Origin: Betaproteobacteria bacterium MOLA814
GTDB lineage: Bacteria > Pseudomonadota > Gammaproteobacteria > Burkholderiales > Burkholderiaceae_C
Reading direction: 5' to 3'
Assembly (NCBI GenBank): GCA_000496475.1
Contig: AYMW01000001.1
Coordinates: forward strand, 533,018-597,017
DNA: 64,000 nt
The translations under genes and the position numbers were made by a program. Shown in pieces: positions 40,198-47,879 of the stretch (positions are counted from its first letter, which is position 1; the number at the start of each line of letters is the position of its first letter). The notes under the pieces are model-generated. The model saw only the letters and a list, made by a program, of their open reading frames with translations, ran no database searches and had not been told where the DNA came from.

Positions 40198-41028
40198 ATG
40201 AGCCAGCCGCCAGTCAAAACCCAATACGAAGACTTCATGCGCCATGTGTTTACACAAGGTGTGGAAAAAACCGATCGCACGGGCACGGGCACGCGCAGCG
40301 TGTTTGGTCACCAAATGCGCTTTGACTTGAACGAAGGCTTTCCACTGGTGACTACCAAGAAAGTTCATCTCAAATCCATCATTTACGAGCTATTGTGGTT
40401 TTTGCGCGGCGACGCCAACGCCACGTGGCTGCAAGAACGTGGCGTCAGCATTTGGAATGAATGGGCCGCGCCCAATGGCGACTTAGGCCCCGTCTACGGC
40501 GCACAGTGGCGCTCATGGCCTACGCCTGATGGCGGTCATATTGACCAAATTGCCGAGGTCTTGGACACCATCAAGTCCAACCCAGATTCACGCCGCATGA
40601 TTGTGAGCGCTTGGAATGTGTCAGAGCTGTCAAAAATGGCGCTGATGCCTTGTCACGCATTCTTCCAGTTTTACGTCGCACCCGCCGTAGACGGCAAGAA
40701 AGCGCGTTTGAGTTGCCAGTTGTACCAACGCAGCGCCGACATCTTTTTGGGTGTGCCCTTCAACATAGCCAGCTATGCCTTGCTGACACACATGGTGGCC
40801 CAGCAGTGCGACCTGGACGTGGGAGATTTTGTCTGGACAGGTGGCGACTGCCACATCTACAGCAACCACCATGAGCAGGTGCAACTGCAACTGAGCCGCG
40901 CACCATTCAACTACCCCACACTGCACATCAAGCGCCGCCCAGACAGCATATTTGACTACTCGTTTGACGACTTCGACGTCCAAGACTACGCACACCACGC
41001 TGCCATCAAAGCGCCCGTTGCCGTCTAA
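40198..41028 (+). CDS. thyA: Thymidylate synthase
   Basis: ThyA methylates dUMP to dTMP using methylene-tetrahydrofolate and releases dihydrofolate. The protein has 276 residues from the ATG at 40198 (a GTG four codons upstream is also open). The catalytic Cys is in [12 protein letters not shown] (about 152), followed by [20 protein letters not shown], which is the dUMP- and folate-binding signature. The folA gene lies 0.9 kb downstream on the same strand with an EamA transporter between, a useful link because FolA recycles the dihydrofolate. Confidence 0.97.
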   Translation: MSQPPVKTQYEDFMRHVFTQGVEKTDRTGTGTRSVFGHQMRFDLNEGFPLVTTKKVHLKSIIYELLWFLRGDANATWLQERGVSIWNEWAAPNGDLGPVYGAQWRSWPTPDGGHIDQIAEVLDTIKSNPDSRRMIVSAWNVSELSKMALMPCHAFFQFYVAPAVDGKKARLSCQLYQRSADIFLGVPFNIASYALLTHMVAQQCDLDVGDFVWTGGDCHIYSNHHEQVQLQLSRAPFNYPTLHIKRRPDSIFDYSFDDFDVQDYAHHAAIKAPVAV

Positions 41029-41044
41029 CACAGAGCAGGCCGTC

Positions 41045-41935
41045 ATGCTCACCCGCAAACAAACTTGGGCGTTGGTAGCGCTCACACTCATTTGGGGTGT
41101 GAATTGGCCAATGATGAAGTTGTCACTGCAAGAGCTCACACCGCTGTACCTGCGTGCCTTCACCATGGTGGTGGGTGCCGTGTGGTTGTTTGTGTATTTT
41201 TGGGCCAAAGGTTTTCGCATGCGCCCACTCAAAACCGAGTGGCGCATCATCGTCTGGCTGGGCCTGCCAAACATTTTTGGATGGCACGTTTTTTCAATCA
41301 TGGGCGTACAAGAACTTGCATCTGGGCGTGCGGCTATTTTGGGCTTTGCCATGCCGGTCTACACCGTTTTGCTGGGTGCTTTGCTGTTTAAGCTGCCACT
41401 CAATAGGCGCACCTCCGTTGCCGTGCTGTGCGTTGCCGCCACCGTGGGCTTGTTGTTGTGGCATGAGTTGCAGCAAATATCGGGCAACTATGTTGGCATT
41501 GTATGGATGGAAGCAGGGGCCTTGTCGTGGGCTTTGGGCACGCTGCTCATGCGCCGCGCTACTTTCAGCATGTCTGCAGAAGTCCTCACCGTGTGGATGT
41601 TGCTGCTGTCCAGCATGTGCATTTGGGGGCTCGCCATGGCCTTTGAACCCACACCCTCACCCAGCACATTCTCTGGCGCCATGTGGGCCAGCTTAATGTA
41701 TGGGTTTGTATTCAACTACGGCTATGCACAAATTATTTGGTTTGGTATGGCACGCAATTTACCACCGACCACCAGCGCCATGAGTATCATGGCGGTGCCA
41801 TTGGTGGGCACGCTCACAGCCACATTTATTGTGGGCGAATGGCCACAATGGCAAGACTTTGCAGCCCTGGTCTTTGGTATGGCCGCTATTGCGGCCGTGC
41901 TCATACCAAGGCGCCGCCCAGACGTTACCGCCTGA
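41045..41935 (+). CDS. EamA/DMT family transporter
   Basis: The 296-residue protein has ten hydrophobic segments in two five-helix EamA repeats. It starts TRKQTWALVALTLIWGVNWP after the initiator and Leu. The family (drug/metabolite transporters such as RhaT, YdcZ, RarD) exports amino acids, purines or other metabolites; the substrate here is unknown. I chose the ATG at 41045, which lies 16 bases after thyA; the longer frame overlaps thyA. Position between thyA and folA suggests co-transcription. Confidence 0.87.
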   Translation: MLTRKQTWALVALTLIWGVNWPMMKLSLQELTPLYLRAFTMVVGAVWLFVYFWAKGFRMRPLKTEWRIIVWLGLPNIFGWHVFSIMGVQELASGRAAILGFAMPVYTVLLGALLFKLPLNRRTSVAVLCVAATVGLLLWHELQQISGNYVGIVWMEAGALSWALGTLLMRRATFSMSAEVLTVWMLLLSSMCIWGLAMAFEPTPSPSTFSGAMWASLMYGFVFNYGYAQIIWFGMARNLPPTTSAMSIMAVPLVGTLTATFIVGEWPQWQDFAALVFGMAAIAAVLIPRRRPDVTA

Positions 41936-41968
41936 CCCTTAGACATGTGAAGGTTTAGAAATTTAGAC

Positions 41969-42484
41969 ATGCGCATCAACCTCATCTTTGCCCAAGCCAA
42001 CAATGGCGTCATTGGTCACAACAACCAACTGCCTTGGCACTTGCCGCAAGACCTGGCCCACTTCAAGGCACACACCAACGGTTGTCCCGTTGTCATGGGC
42101 CGCAACACATGGGACTCACTCCCGCCCGCATTTCGTCCCTTACCGGGCAGACTCAACCTCGTGGTCAGCCGCAATGCGGCCTTGAGCATTGACGGCGCTC
42201 AGGTCTGCAACAGCGTCGAGCAAGCGCTACTGACATGTGCTCAACACACCCCATCACCGCCTGAAGTGTGGGTCATTGGTGGGGCGCAAATCTATGCCCA
42301 AGCTATGCCGTTGGCCAACCGTGCCATCATCACCCACCTGCACGCAGACTACCCAGGAGACGCCTTTGCACCCACCTTTGACAACACCTGGACTGAAACT
42401 GCACGCCAAGTGAACATCGTTGCACACGGCGTCAACGCAGGCCTACAGTTTGACTTTGTGACACTTGAGAAACACCACAGGTAA
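41969..42484 (+). CDS. folA: Dihydrofolate reductase
   Basis: FolA reduces dihydrofolate to tetrahydrofolate with NADPH. The 171-residue protein has INLIFAQANNGVIGHNNQLP, then WHLPQDLAHFKAHT and VVMGRNTWDSLP, and VWVIGGAQIYAQAMP; the acidic active-site residue is the Asp in LPQDLAHF. The gene follows the EamA transporter by 33 bases and completes a thyA-transporter-folA run. A nine-base word TTAGACATG occurs twice just upstream, the second copy including the start codon. Confidence 0.95.
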   Translation: MRINLIFAQANNGVIGHNNQLPWHLPQDLAHFKAHTNGCPVVMGRNTWDSLPPAFRPLPGRLNLVVSRNAALSIDGAQVCNSVEQALLTCAQHTPSPPEVWVIGGAQIYAQAMPLANRAIITHLHADYPGDAFAPTFDNTWTETARQVNIVAHGVNAGLQFDFVTLEKHHR

Positions 42485-42553
42485 ATTGACCCGCACAAGC
42501 CGTTGTAGAGACGCTAGGTGCACAACAGCTGGCATCAGCTCACTCACTTCCCA

Positions 42554-44311
42554 TTAGCCCAACAAAGCGTTGAAGAAAATACGTGGGATTTTCAACAAGC
42601 TTGGGCGGTATTGAAACGCAACCAACAACCTACCCAAAATACCCCCTTTGCGGTTGGTCACGAACCACGGTGGGCGTGGCAGCAACGTGAAAGACAAACT
42701 CAGTATATTGCGCGGGAAAGGCCGAAACGGCGCCTCAACCACTGTGCGCTGTGGCTTGTCAAACAAACATGTGTTGTGCACCACACCAATGCCACTTTGC
42801 ACATCATGCAGGGTATGACCTGGAAACGCGCCCCACGTGGCCTGCGGTGACAAAAAGCCCACACCTGTCCACGCATTGATGGCAATGGTGCCGTAACGCA
42901 ATTCAACCAACATGTCTTCCAAGCGCTGTCTCCCAATTTGGGCAATGGTGGCTGGGTGAATCACAATGTTTGCACCAAGCGTACCGTACAGCTGGGTATT
43001 GGCAAACTGAATGGCTTCTTGTAAGAACGCCTCAGGGTCACTACTGACAATCTCCATCACATTGAGCGCAGGCGCAAACACCTCGGTGGTTTTAGCTGCA
43101 TCCGAGCTGTCGGCTTTCAACGGCGCAATCAGCAAGTCGGACACACCTTTGCGCGCGACATGATGGCTGGTGGGGTTGTTTACCAGAAACCCGTCTAGTC
43201 GATCTTGCGCACCGGGGTAGTACAAGGGCCGAGATTCGGCAGCGGCCAGCACGCGCTCCAACTCAGTTTTGAATTGGATTTTTTGATCCCAATCGCTAGA
43301 CAACACCATGACCTGACAGGCCACACAGTTGAAACCCGCGTTGTGCAACTTCTGGGTTGCCACTTGCTCAGCCTGAAAACAAATATCAGCAGTCGTCCAT
43401 GGGCCTGGCACCACTATGGTTGGGCATACTGCACCCAGCTCAGACGTGATGGCACGTTTGTTGATGGGCGTGTTGCCCTCTTTATTGACCACACCCGTTT
43501 CACCGACACCCCACACAATGGCATCGTGCGAAGCACCAGCACCAGTGATGTGAATGGACTCCACCAACGGGTGGTTGCACAGGTATTGACCCACATCAGT
43601 TGCACCTTTAACAATGCTCAAAAAACCTCTGTCAATCAACGGCTTCAAAGCTGGGATGAGAAAATCAACTAGGTAGTCGTTGACGGGGTTCATCTTGAGT
43701 ATGACTACCTCATTTTCTGCAAACAATTTGTGAAATACATCCAGTGGCGCAATGGCAGCAACGTTACCCGCACCCAGAACCAAGCCCAGCTTGCCAGTTT
43801 TATGCGCCGTGCTGGCAGTGTCATACACACCTGCGGTATGGTGCGCCAAATTATCAAGCGTTACGTCAGGCTGCATCCATACATCAACTGTCACACCGCT
43901 GAGCAACAAATGGTCCCACAAGGAGTGCGGTAACACACGGGCCACCACTTGCTTGTTAGACAACTGGCGTAGGGCAACGCTGTCCAAGTGATGCTTGCCT
44001 TGTACCTGCGACAAAGTCGCCATCATTTGGTTGCAATAACCCATTACGGTGTAAGGGCCAGACAACCACTCCTCACCCTCTAAAGGCGAGCCAGTGGCTA
44101 TGCCTTTTTTACGTGAAGCCGTCTCAGCCCAATCTTTAGACACTAGCATCAGCGCCTCTTTAATCTCAGCCAGTATTGCAATGCGCTCGACCACAGTGGT
44201 GCTAACCCAGCGTTCACGGTTGGCACTTAGTCGCTGAACATCAGCGTCCAACTGGGTTAGAACCTCAGGCGCTAGCTGCTGAACATTTGAAGATGGGACG
44301 GGCATGTTCAT
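42554..44311 (-). CDS. Divergent aldehyde dehydrogenase family protein
   Basis: The 585-residue protein is a member of the ALDH superfamily from an uncharacterised branch. It has LGLVLGAGNVAAIAPLDVFH, then the glycine motif HITGAGASHDAIVWG, the general-base Glu in TSELGAVCPTIV and a nucleophile candidate Cys329 in NAGFNCVACQ. Both active-site residues are therefore present. Beyond the normal ALDH end it carries about 85 extra residues, hydrophobic and proline/arginine-rich (PPWFVTNRKGGILGRLLVAF), which might contact the membrane. The substrate is unknown. It is divergent from a decayed GntR regulator. Confidence 0.85.
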   Translation of the reverse strand: MNMPVPSSNVQQLAPEVLTQLDADVQRLSANRERWVSTTVVERIAILAEIKEALMLVSKDWAETASRKKGIATGSPLEGEEWLSGPYTVMGYCNQMMATLSQVQGKHHLDSVALRQLSNKQVVARVLPHSLWDHLLLSGVTVDVWMQPDVTLDNLAHHTAGVYDTASTAHKTGKLGLVLGAGNVAAIAPLDVFHKLFAENEVVILKMNPVNDYLVDFLIPALKPLIDRGFLSIVKGATDVGQYLCNHPLVESIHITGAGASHDAIVWGVGETGVVNKEGNTPINKRAITSELGAVCPTIVVPGPWTTADICFQAEQVATQKLHNAGFNCVACQVMVLSSDWDQKIQFKTELERVLAAAESRPLYYPGAQDRLDGFLVNNPTSHHVARKGVSDLLIAPLKADSSDAAKTTEVFAPALNVMEIVSSDPEAFLQEAIQFANTQLYGTLGANIVIHPATIAQIGRQRLEDMLVELRYGTIAINAWTGVGFLSPQATWGAFPGHTLHDVQSGIGVVHNTCLFDKPQRTVVEAPFRPFPRNILSLSFTLLPRPPWFVTNRKGGILGRLLVAFQYRPSLLKIPRIFFNALLG

Positions 44312-44500
44312 GGGAATTTCTACTTGCTATTGATCTACGACACAACACCGTTGATAGGACAGAAATCAACGATACCAAACTTTTATTTTCAGAGCCAACG
44401 CATGGGTTGTAGGTAACGTCTGAGACAGGTTCAGCCAAGCAAATGTAGCGTTAAACCGTGCGGGCAATACTTAAAGCCACAACCATCCAGCCAAGAATAA

Positions 44501-44752
44501 ACAACGACTCTTTACCAGTTGTACCAGGACCACTTTGATCTGGGTGTCATTCGAATCACAGAACGCTTACGCGTTGGCAATGCCAGTGCCAAGTGCGCCA
44601 AAGTGCTAGGACTGGCAACCGGCGCTCCCATTCTTCAAATAGCCCGTGTAGCTTATTCTTTCAATGACCACCCTGTTGAACTGCGCATGTCGTATGTGAA
44701 CACCAGCAGACGCGAGTATGTTCCTGACAACTTTGCAACTGATGTCTTTTAA
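44501..44752 (+). pseudogene. GntR-family regulator remnant (UTRA domain only)
   Basis: The open frame gives about 83 residues, beginning TTTLYQLYQDHFDLGVIRIT and ending YVPDNFATDVF. The wording LYQLYQDHF, ERLRVGNASAKCAKVLGL, GAPILQIARVAY and HPVELRMSYVN is that of the C-terminal UTRA ligand-binding domain of HutC/GntR regulators. The N-terminal DNA-binding domain and the first part of UTRA are missing, and the upstream 190 bases show no trace of them in any frame. A stop (TAA 44498) lies just upstream. It is therefore a 5'-deleted relic, possibly of a regulator of the neighbouring aldehyde dehydrogenase. Confidence 0.8.
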
Positions 44753-44790
44753 GTTGTTGAACCTCGCTATAGGTAGCCGATAATCAAGTT

Positions 44791-45573
44791 ATGAAATTTG
44801 CAACTTGGAACGTCAACTCACTCAATATTCGCCTGCAACAGGTGCTTGATTGGTTAGAAGCAAACCCAGTTGATGTGCTGGCGCTACAAGAGCTGAAACT
44901 TGCGCAGGACAAGTTTCCAGTGGATGCACTGAATGAGGCTGGTTGGCAAGCGAGTTGGCTGGGGCAAAAAACCTACAACGGTGTGGCGCTCATCAGCAAA
45001 CAAATACCCACCAATGTGGTGCAGAACAACCCGCACTTTACCGATGAGCAGTCGCGTCTTATTGCGGGCACTTTTAGAAGCGAGTCTGACAAGAAAGTGC
45101 GCGTCATTGGTGGCTATTTTCCCAACGGACAGGCACCTGACAGCGACAAGTTTGTCTACAAAATGGCATGGCTAGATGGCTTGCGCAAATGGTTGAGCTT
45201 GGAGCTGGCAGTGCACGAGCGCCTGGTGGTCATGGGTGATTACAACATCACGTTTGATGCGGCCGATGTGTGGGACCCCGCCACACTAGAAGGCACCATT
45301 CACTGCACAGACCAAGAGCGCACGCAGTTGCAAGCGCTGATAGATTTAGGGCTGCACGATGGCTTGCGTTTGTGCGCCCAACCAGACAAAAGCTTCAGTT
45401 GGTGGGACTACCGAGACTTTGGTTTCAAGCGCAACCGTGGCATGCGCATTGACCATATCTTGGTAACCAAGGCAATTAAAGACGCCACAACGGCAGCCTT
45501 TATTGACAAAACGCCTCGCGCCAACGAACGTCCCAGCGACCACGCACCTGTGGTACTCGAAGCGGCGCTATAA
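44791..45573 (+). CDS. xthA: Exodeoxyribonuclease III
   Basis: This AP endonuclease/3'-5' exonuclease acts in base-excision repair. The 260-residue protein has the motifs MKFATWNVNSLNIRL, LALQELKL (metal-binding Glu), GDYNIT (Asp/Asn), KRNRGMRIDHILVT and SDHAPV (catalytic Asp-His). These form the complete exonuclease III active site. The stop overlaps the stop region of the convergent XRE gene by six bases. No damage-response operator was recognised in the short upstream gap. Confidence 0.95.
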   Translation: MKFATWNVNSLNIRLQQVLDWLEANPVDVLALQELKLAQDKFPVDALNEAGWQASWLGQKTYNGVALISKQIPTNVVQNNPHFTDEQSRLIAGTFRSESDKKVRVIGGYFPNGQAPDSDKFVYKMAWLDGLRKWLSLELAVHERLVVMGDYNITFDAADVWDPATLEGTIHCTDQERTQLQALIDLGLHDGLRLCAQPDKSFSWWDYRDFGFKRNRGMRIDHILVTKAIKDATTAAFIDKTPRANERPSDHAPVVLEAAL

Positions 45574-46422
45574 CTGCACACTGCGCGCCATATCGCGCAG
45601 CCAATGACCTACTTCGTGACTCAGCACGCAGGCGTCGCGCACCAGTTGGTCAAAGTGGCGCGTGAGCGCTTCTACATGCTCGCGGGTGTTGAACACAAAA
45701 TAGGCGCTGCCTATGTAAATAACCGCCCTGCGCTGACCAAACACCACAATGGGCGCGCTGTAGTGTGTGGCTGAATCAAACAAATGCAGGCGGGTGCTGG
45801 GGTATAGCTCTTCGCACAAGTCGGCCATTTGCACCAACTGGTCTTGTACCTGCCCCACGCTCAACGCAGCCCACAAGCCGGAGCGATTGGCCAAGCCTTG
45901 CAAGGTTTGCATGGGCATGGCAATTTCGTAGTCCATACCCACTGTGCGGTTCAGCCGCAAACGTTCTTCTTGATGCGCGCTGGCTTGCTGCGGCGTTTTG
46001 CCGGCATAAGAAGTGAACTCCAACTCCAACACGGCCTGCGTTTTCATAAATTCAGGCAGCGACGTGGGCGCACCACGAATTTTGGCCCCAGCCGACTCAC
46101 GCAACCAGCGCTCTATGTGCTCATCTGCGTGCCCTGGTGATGTCTGCGCCACCTCTAGCGACTCTTTCAAAATCTCACCCGTTGAACGCTCGGAATTGGT
46201 CAAACCCAGCAACCAGTCCGTACTCACGCCTAAGGCTTGTGCCACATCGGCCACCACATGGCCTGATGGCAGTCGCACCAAGTGCTCATTGAGCAAGGCA
46301 GATATGGTGGAACGGTCAACCCTGGCCAGCTCACCCAAGCTGGTGCGGTTGAGTTGGCGTGTCAACATGGCGCCGCCCAAGCGCTCGCGAAATAGACTGC
46401 AGCGTTCAGTTTTGGTTAGCAT
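45568..46422 (-). CDS. XRE-family helix-turn-helix regulator with C-terminal domain of unknown function
   Basis: The 284-residue protein has an N-terminal HTH at about 18-75 (TSLGELARVDRSTISALLNE, then ALGVSTDWLLGLTNSE) and a C-terminal region of about 200 residues that I cannot name. ATG 46422 (MLTKTERCSLF) is preferred to a start six codons upstream. It ends convergently with xthA. It is divergent from the DUF2061 gene across about 145 bases, where its own operator would be expected, although no clear palindrome is visible. The ligand and targets are unknown. Confidence 0.8.
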   Translation of the reverse strand: MLTKTERCSLFRERLGGAMLTRQLNRTSLGELARVDRSTISALLNEHLVRLPSGHVVADVAQALGVSTDWLLGLTNSERSTGEILKESLEVAQTSPGHADEHIERWLRESAGAKIRGAPTSLPEFMKTQAVLELEFTSYAGKTPQQASAHQEERLRLNRTVGMDYEIAMPMQTLQGLANRSGLWAALSVGQVQDQLVQMADLCEELYPSTRLHLFDSATHYSAPIVVFGQRRAVIYIGSAYFVFNTREHVEALTRHFDQLVRDACVLSHEVGHWLRDMARSVQL

Positions 46423-46567
46423 GTGCGTATTGTTGCACAACGTGATAATTGTCTACAAATTCTGATTATTACTACGCGGCGCACGTTGAATCACGTCCTG
46501 AGCTTCAAGAGAATGATGTTGTTAGGTATGTTTACTAACTTTGTGAACCACATCAGGAACGAACACC

Positions 46568-46786
46568 ATGGAACTCAAAAAACGCACGTGGACCAAGGCT
46601 TTCACTTGGCAACTCATTGGCTTTGTCGTTATGACAACCATCAACTACTGGTACATGGGCAGCTTTCAAAGCGGCGTGGGTTTGTCGGCAGTGCTCACTG
46701 GCGTGGGCTTGGTCACTTATTACATGCACGAACGGGCATGGTCGAAGCTGAAGTGGGGCCTCAGCAGCAACGGCCAACAACTTTAG
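46568..46786 (+). CDS. DUF2061 small membrane protein
   Basis: The 72-residue protein begins MELKKRTWTKAFTWQLIGFV and has two membrane segments (about 11-30 and 36-54), followed by the DUF2061 ending HERAWSKLKWG. The family is widespread and of unknown function, and is found alone or fused to cysteine-metabolism enzymes. AGGA lies about twelve bases upstream of the ATG. The next gene begins 40 bases downstream, so co-transcription with the M48 protease is possible. Confidence 0.88.
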   Translation: MELKKRTWTKAFTWQLIGFVVMTTINYWYMGSFQSGVGLSAVLTGVGLVTYYMHERAWSKLKWGLSSNGQQL

Positions 46787-46826
46787 TTCACAATATGCAC
46801 CATCGATTGACACATCACATCACCGC

Positions 46827-47699
46827 ATGAACCACCAACCACCAGCCAACGCAGTTAACGCGTCTTTGAAAGTCGAACCTGCGTACCCGCGCTTGCGCAG
46901 GAGTTTAAAGATAGGACTGCTGGCATCCTTGTTGGTCATTGGCGCTTGCTCATCCACGACAGGTGGCGGGCTGGTGGGTGCCGACAGACGCCAGCTGATG
47001 CTGATTTCCGAGCCTGAAGTCAACGCAATGGCGCAACAAGCCTACAGCGACGTTCTCAGCGACGCACGCAAACAAGGCACGCTCAATGCCAACAAAGCGC
47101 AGCGGCAACGCGTGCAAGCCATCACCAACAAGCTCATTCCACAAACCTCTATTTTTAGGGCGGATGCAGGCACTTGGAAGTGGGAGGTGAATGTCATTGA
47201 GTCCAAAGAACTCAACGCATGGTGCATGCACGGCGGGAAAATTGCGGTGTATAGCGGCATCATCAACCAGCTCAAGCTCACAGATGACGAATTGGCCGCT
47301 ATCTTGGGCCACGAGATGGCGCACGCGCTGCGCGAACACTCCCGCGAGCAAATTTCGCAGTCTATGGCCACAGACTTCACACTCAACATTGGCGCCGCTT
47401 TGCTGGGCCTGGGAGCAGGTACGGCCAACCTGGCCGGCGTGGGTGCAGACCTGATGTTGAGATTACCTAACAGCCGGGCACACGAAACCGAAGCCGACCG
47501 CATTGGCGTGGAACTGGCCGCGCGCGCCGGCTTTGACCCACGCGCCGCCCTGAGTTTGTGGCGAAAAATGGGGGCAGCCACAGGCGCCAGCGGAGGTGCA
47601 GCATGGTTGTCCACCCACCCGTCTAACAAACAACGCACCCAAGACTTGGGCGTTTACAGCGAACGCGTTATGGGCTTGTACCAGCAAGCCAAGCGATAG
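46827..47699 (+). CDS. M48 family metallopeptidase lipoprotein
   Basis: The 290-residue protein has a basic N-terminus, a hydrophobic stretch and a lipobox VIGAC with Cys about 41, so it is likely an exported lipoprotein. The zinc site is HEMAH at 162-166 with a third ligand in the ETEAD segment (about 220-224). It resembles LoiP/YcaL and BepA-type periplasmic proteases that act on outer-membrane proteins, but lacks tetratricopeptide repeats. The long polar lead before the signal suggests the start could lie further in. Confidence 0.88.
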   Translation: MNHQPPANAVNASLKVEPAYPRLRRSLKIGLLASLLVIGACSSTTGGGLVGADRRQLMLISEPEVNAMAQQAYSDVLSDARKQGTLNANKAQRQRVQAITNKLIPQTSIFRADAGTWKWEVNVIESKELNAWCMHGGKIAVYSGIINQLKLTDDELAAILGHEMAHALREHSREQISQSMATDFTLNIGAALLGLGAGTANLAGVGADLMLRLPNSRAHETEADRIGVELAARAGFDPRAALSLWRKMGAATGASGGAAWLSTHPSNKQRTQDLGVYSERVMGLYQQAKR

Positions 47700-47879
47700 C
47701 AACAACGCCGACACACATTCGCCATACCCAGCGGCACTTTTTTGGGCCAAGCCTGGGCTCGCCACCACGGGCCTCGCACCAGCAGGCCCTGGGGTCAGCG
47801 CACAGGGCTTCCAACTGAACCCATTACCAGCTGACGGTGACCTGCGCGGCGTAAGCCAACAGGCGTAGTATGTTGGTTA

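Noticed and set aside
45568-45660. HEVGH (HExxH) near the C-terminus of the XRE regulator, suggesting an ImmA/IrrE-like protease
   Set aside because: Only about a dozen residues follow the motif, so no third metal ligand or protease fold can be present, and the rest of the domain does not look like ImmA/IrrE. Probably coincidental.
36900-47815. Further copies of GGGGTCAG (near 36904 and 47802) as members of the gcvP repeat family
   Set aside because: Each is a single 8-base match without the rest of the 15-base arm or an inverted partner, and the first lies in the YihY coding region.
47700-47879. Regulatory RNA or small gene ahead of the SulP transporter
   Set aside because: The 180-base gap has GC-rich partial inverted words but no stable terminator, no recognised aptamer and no open frame with a ribosome-binding site.
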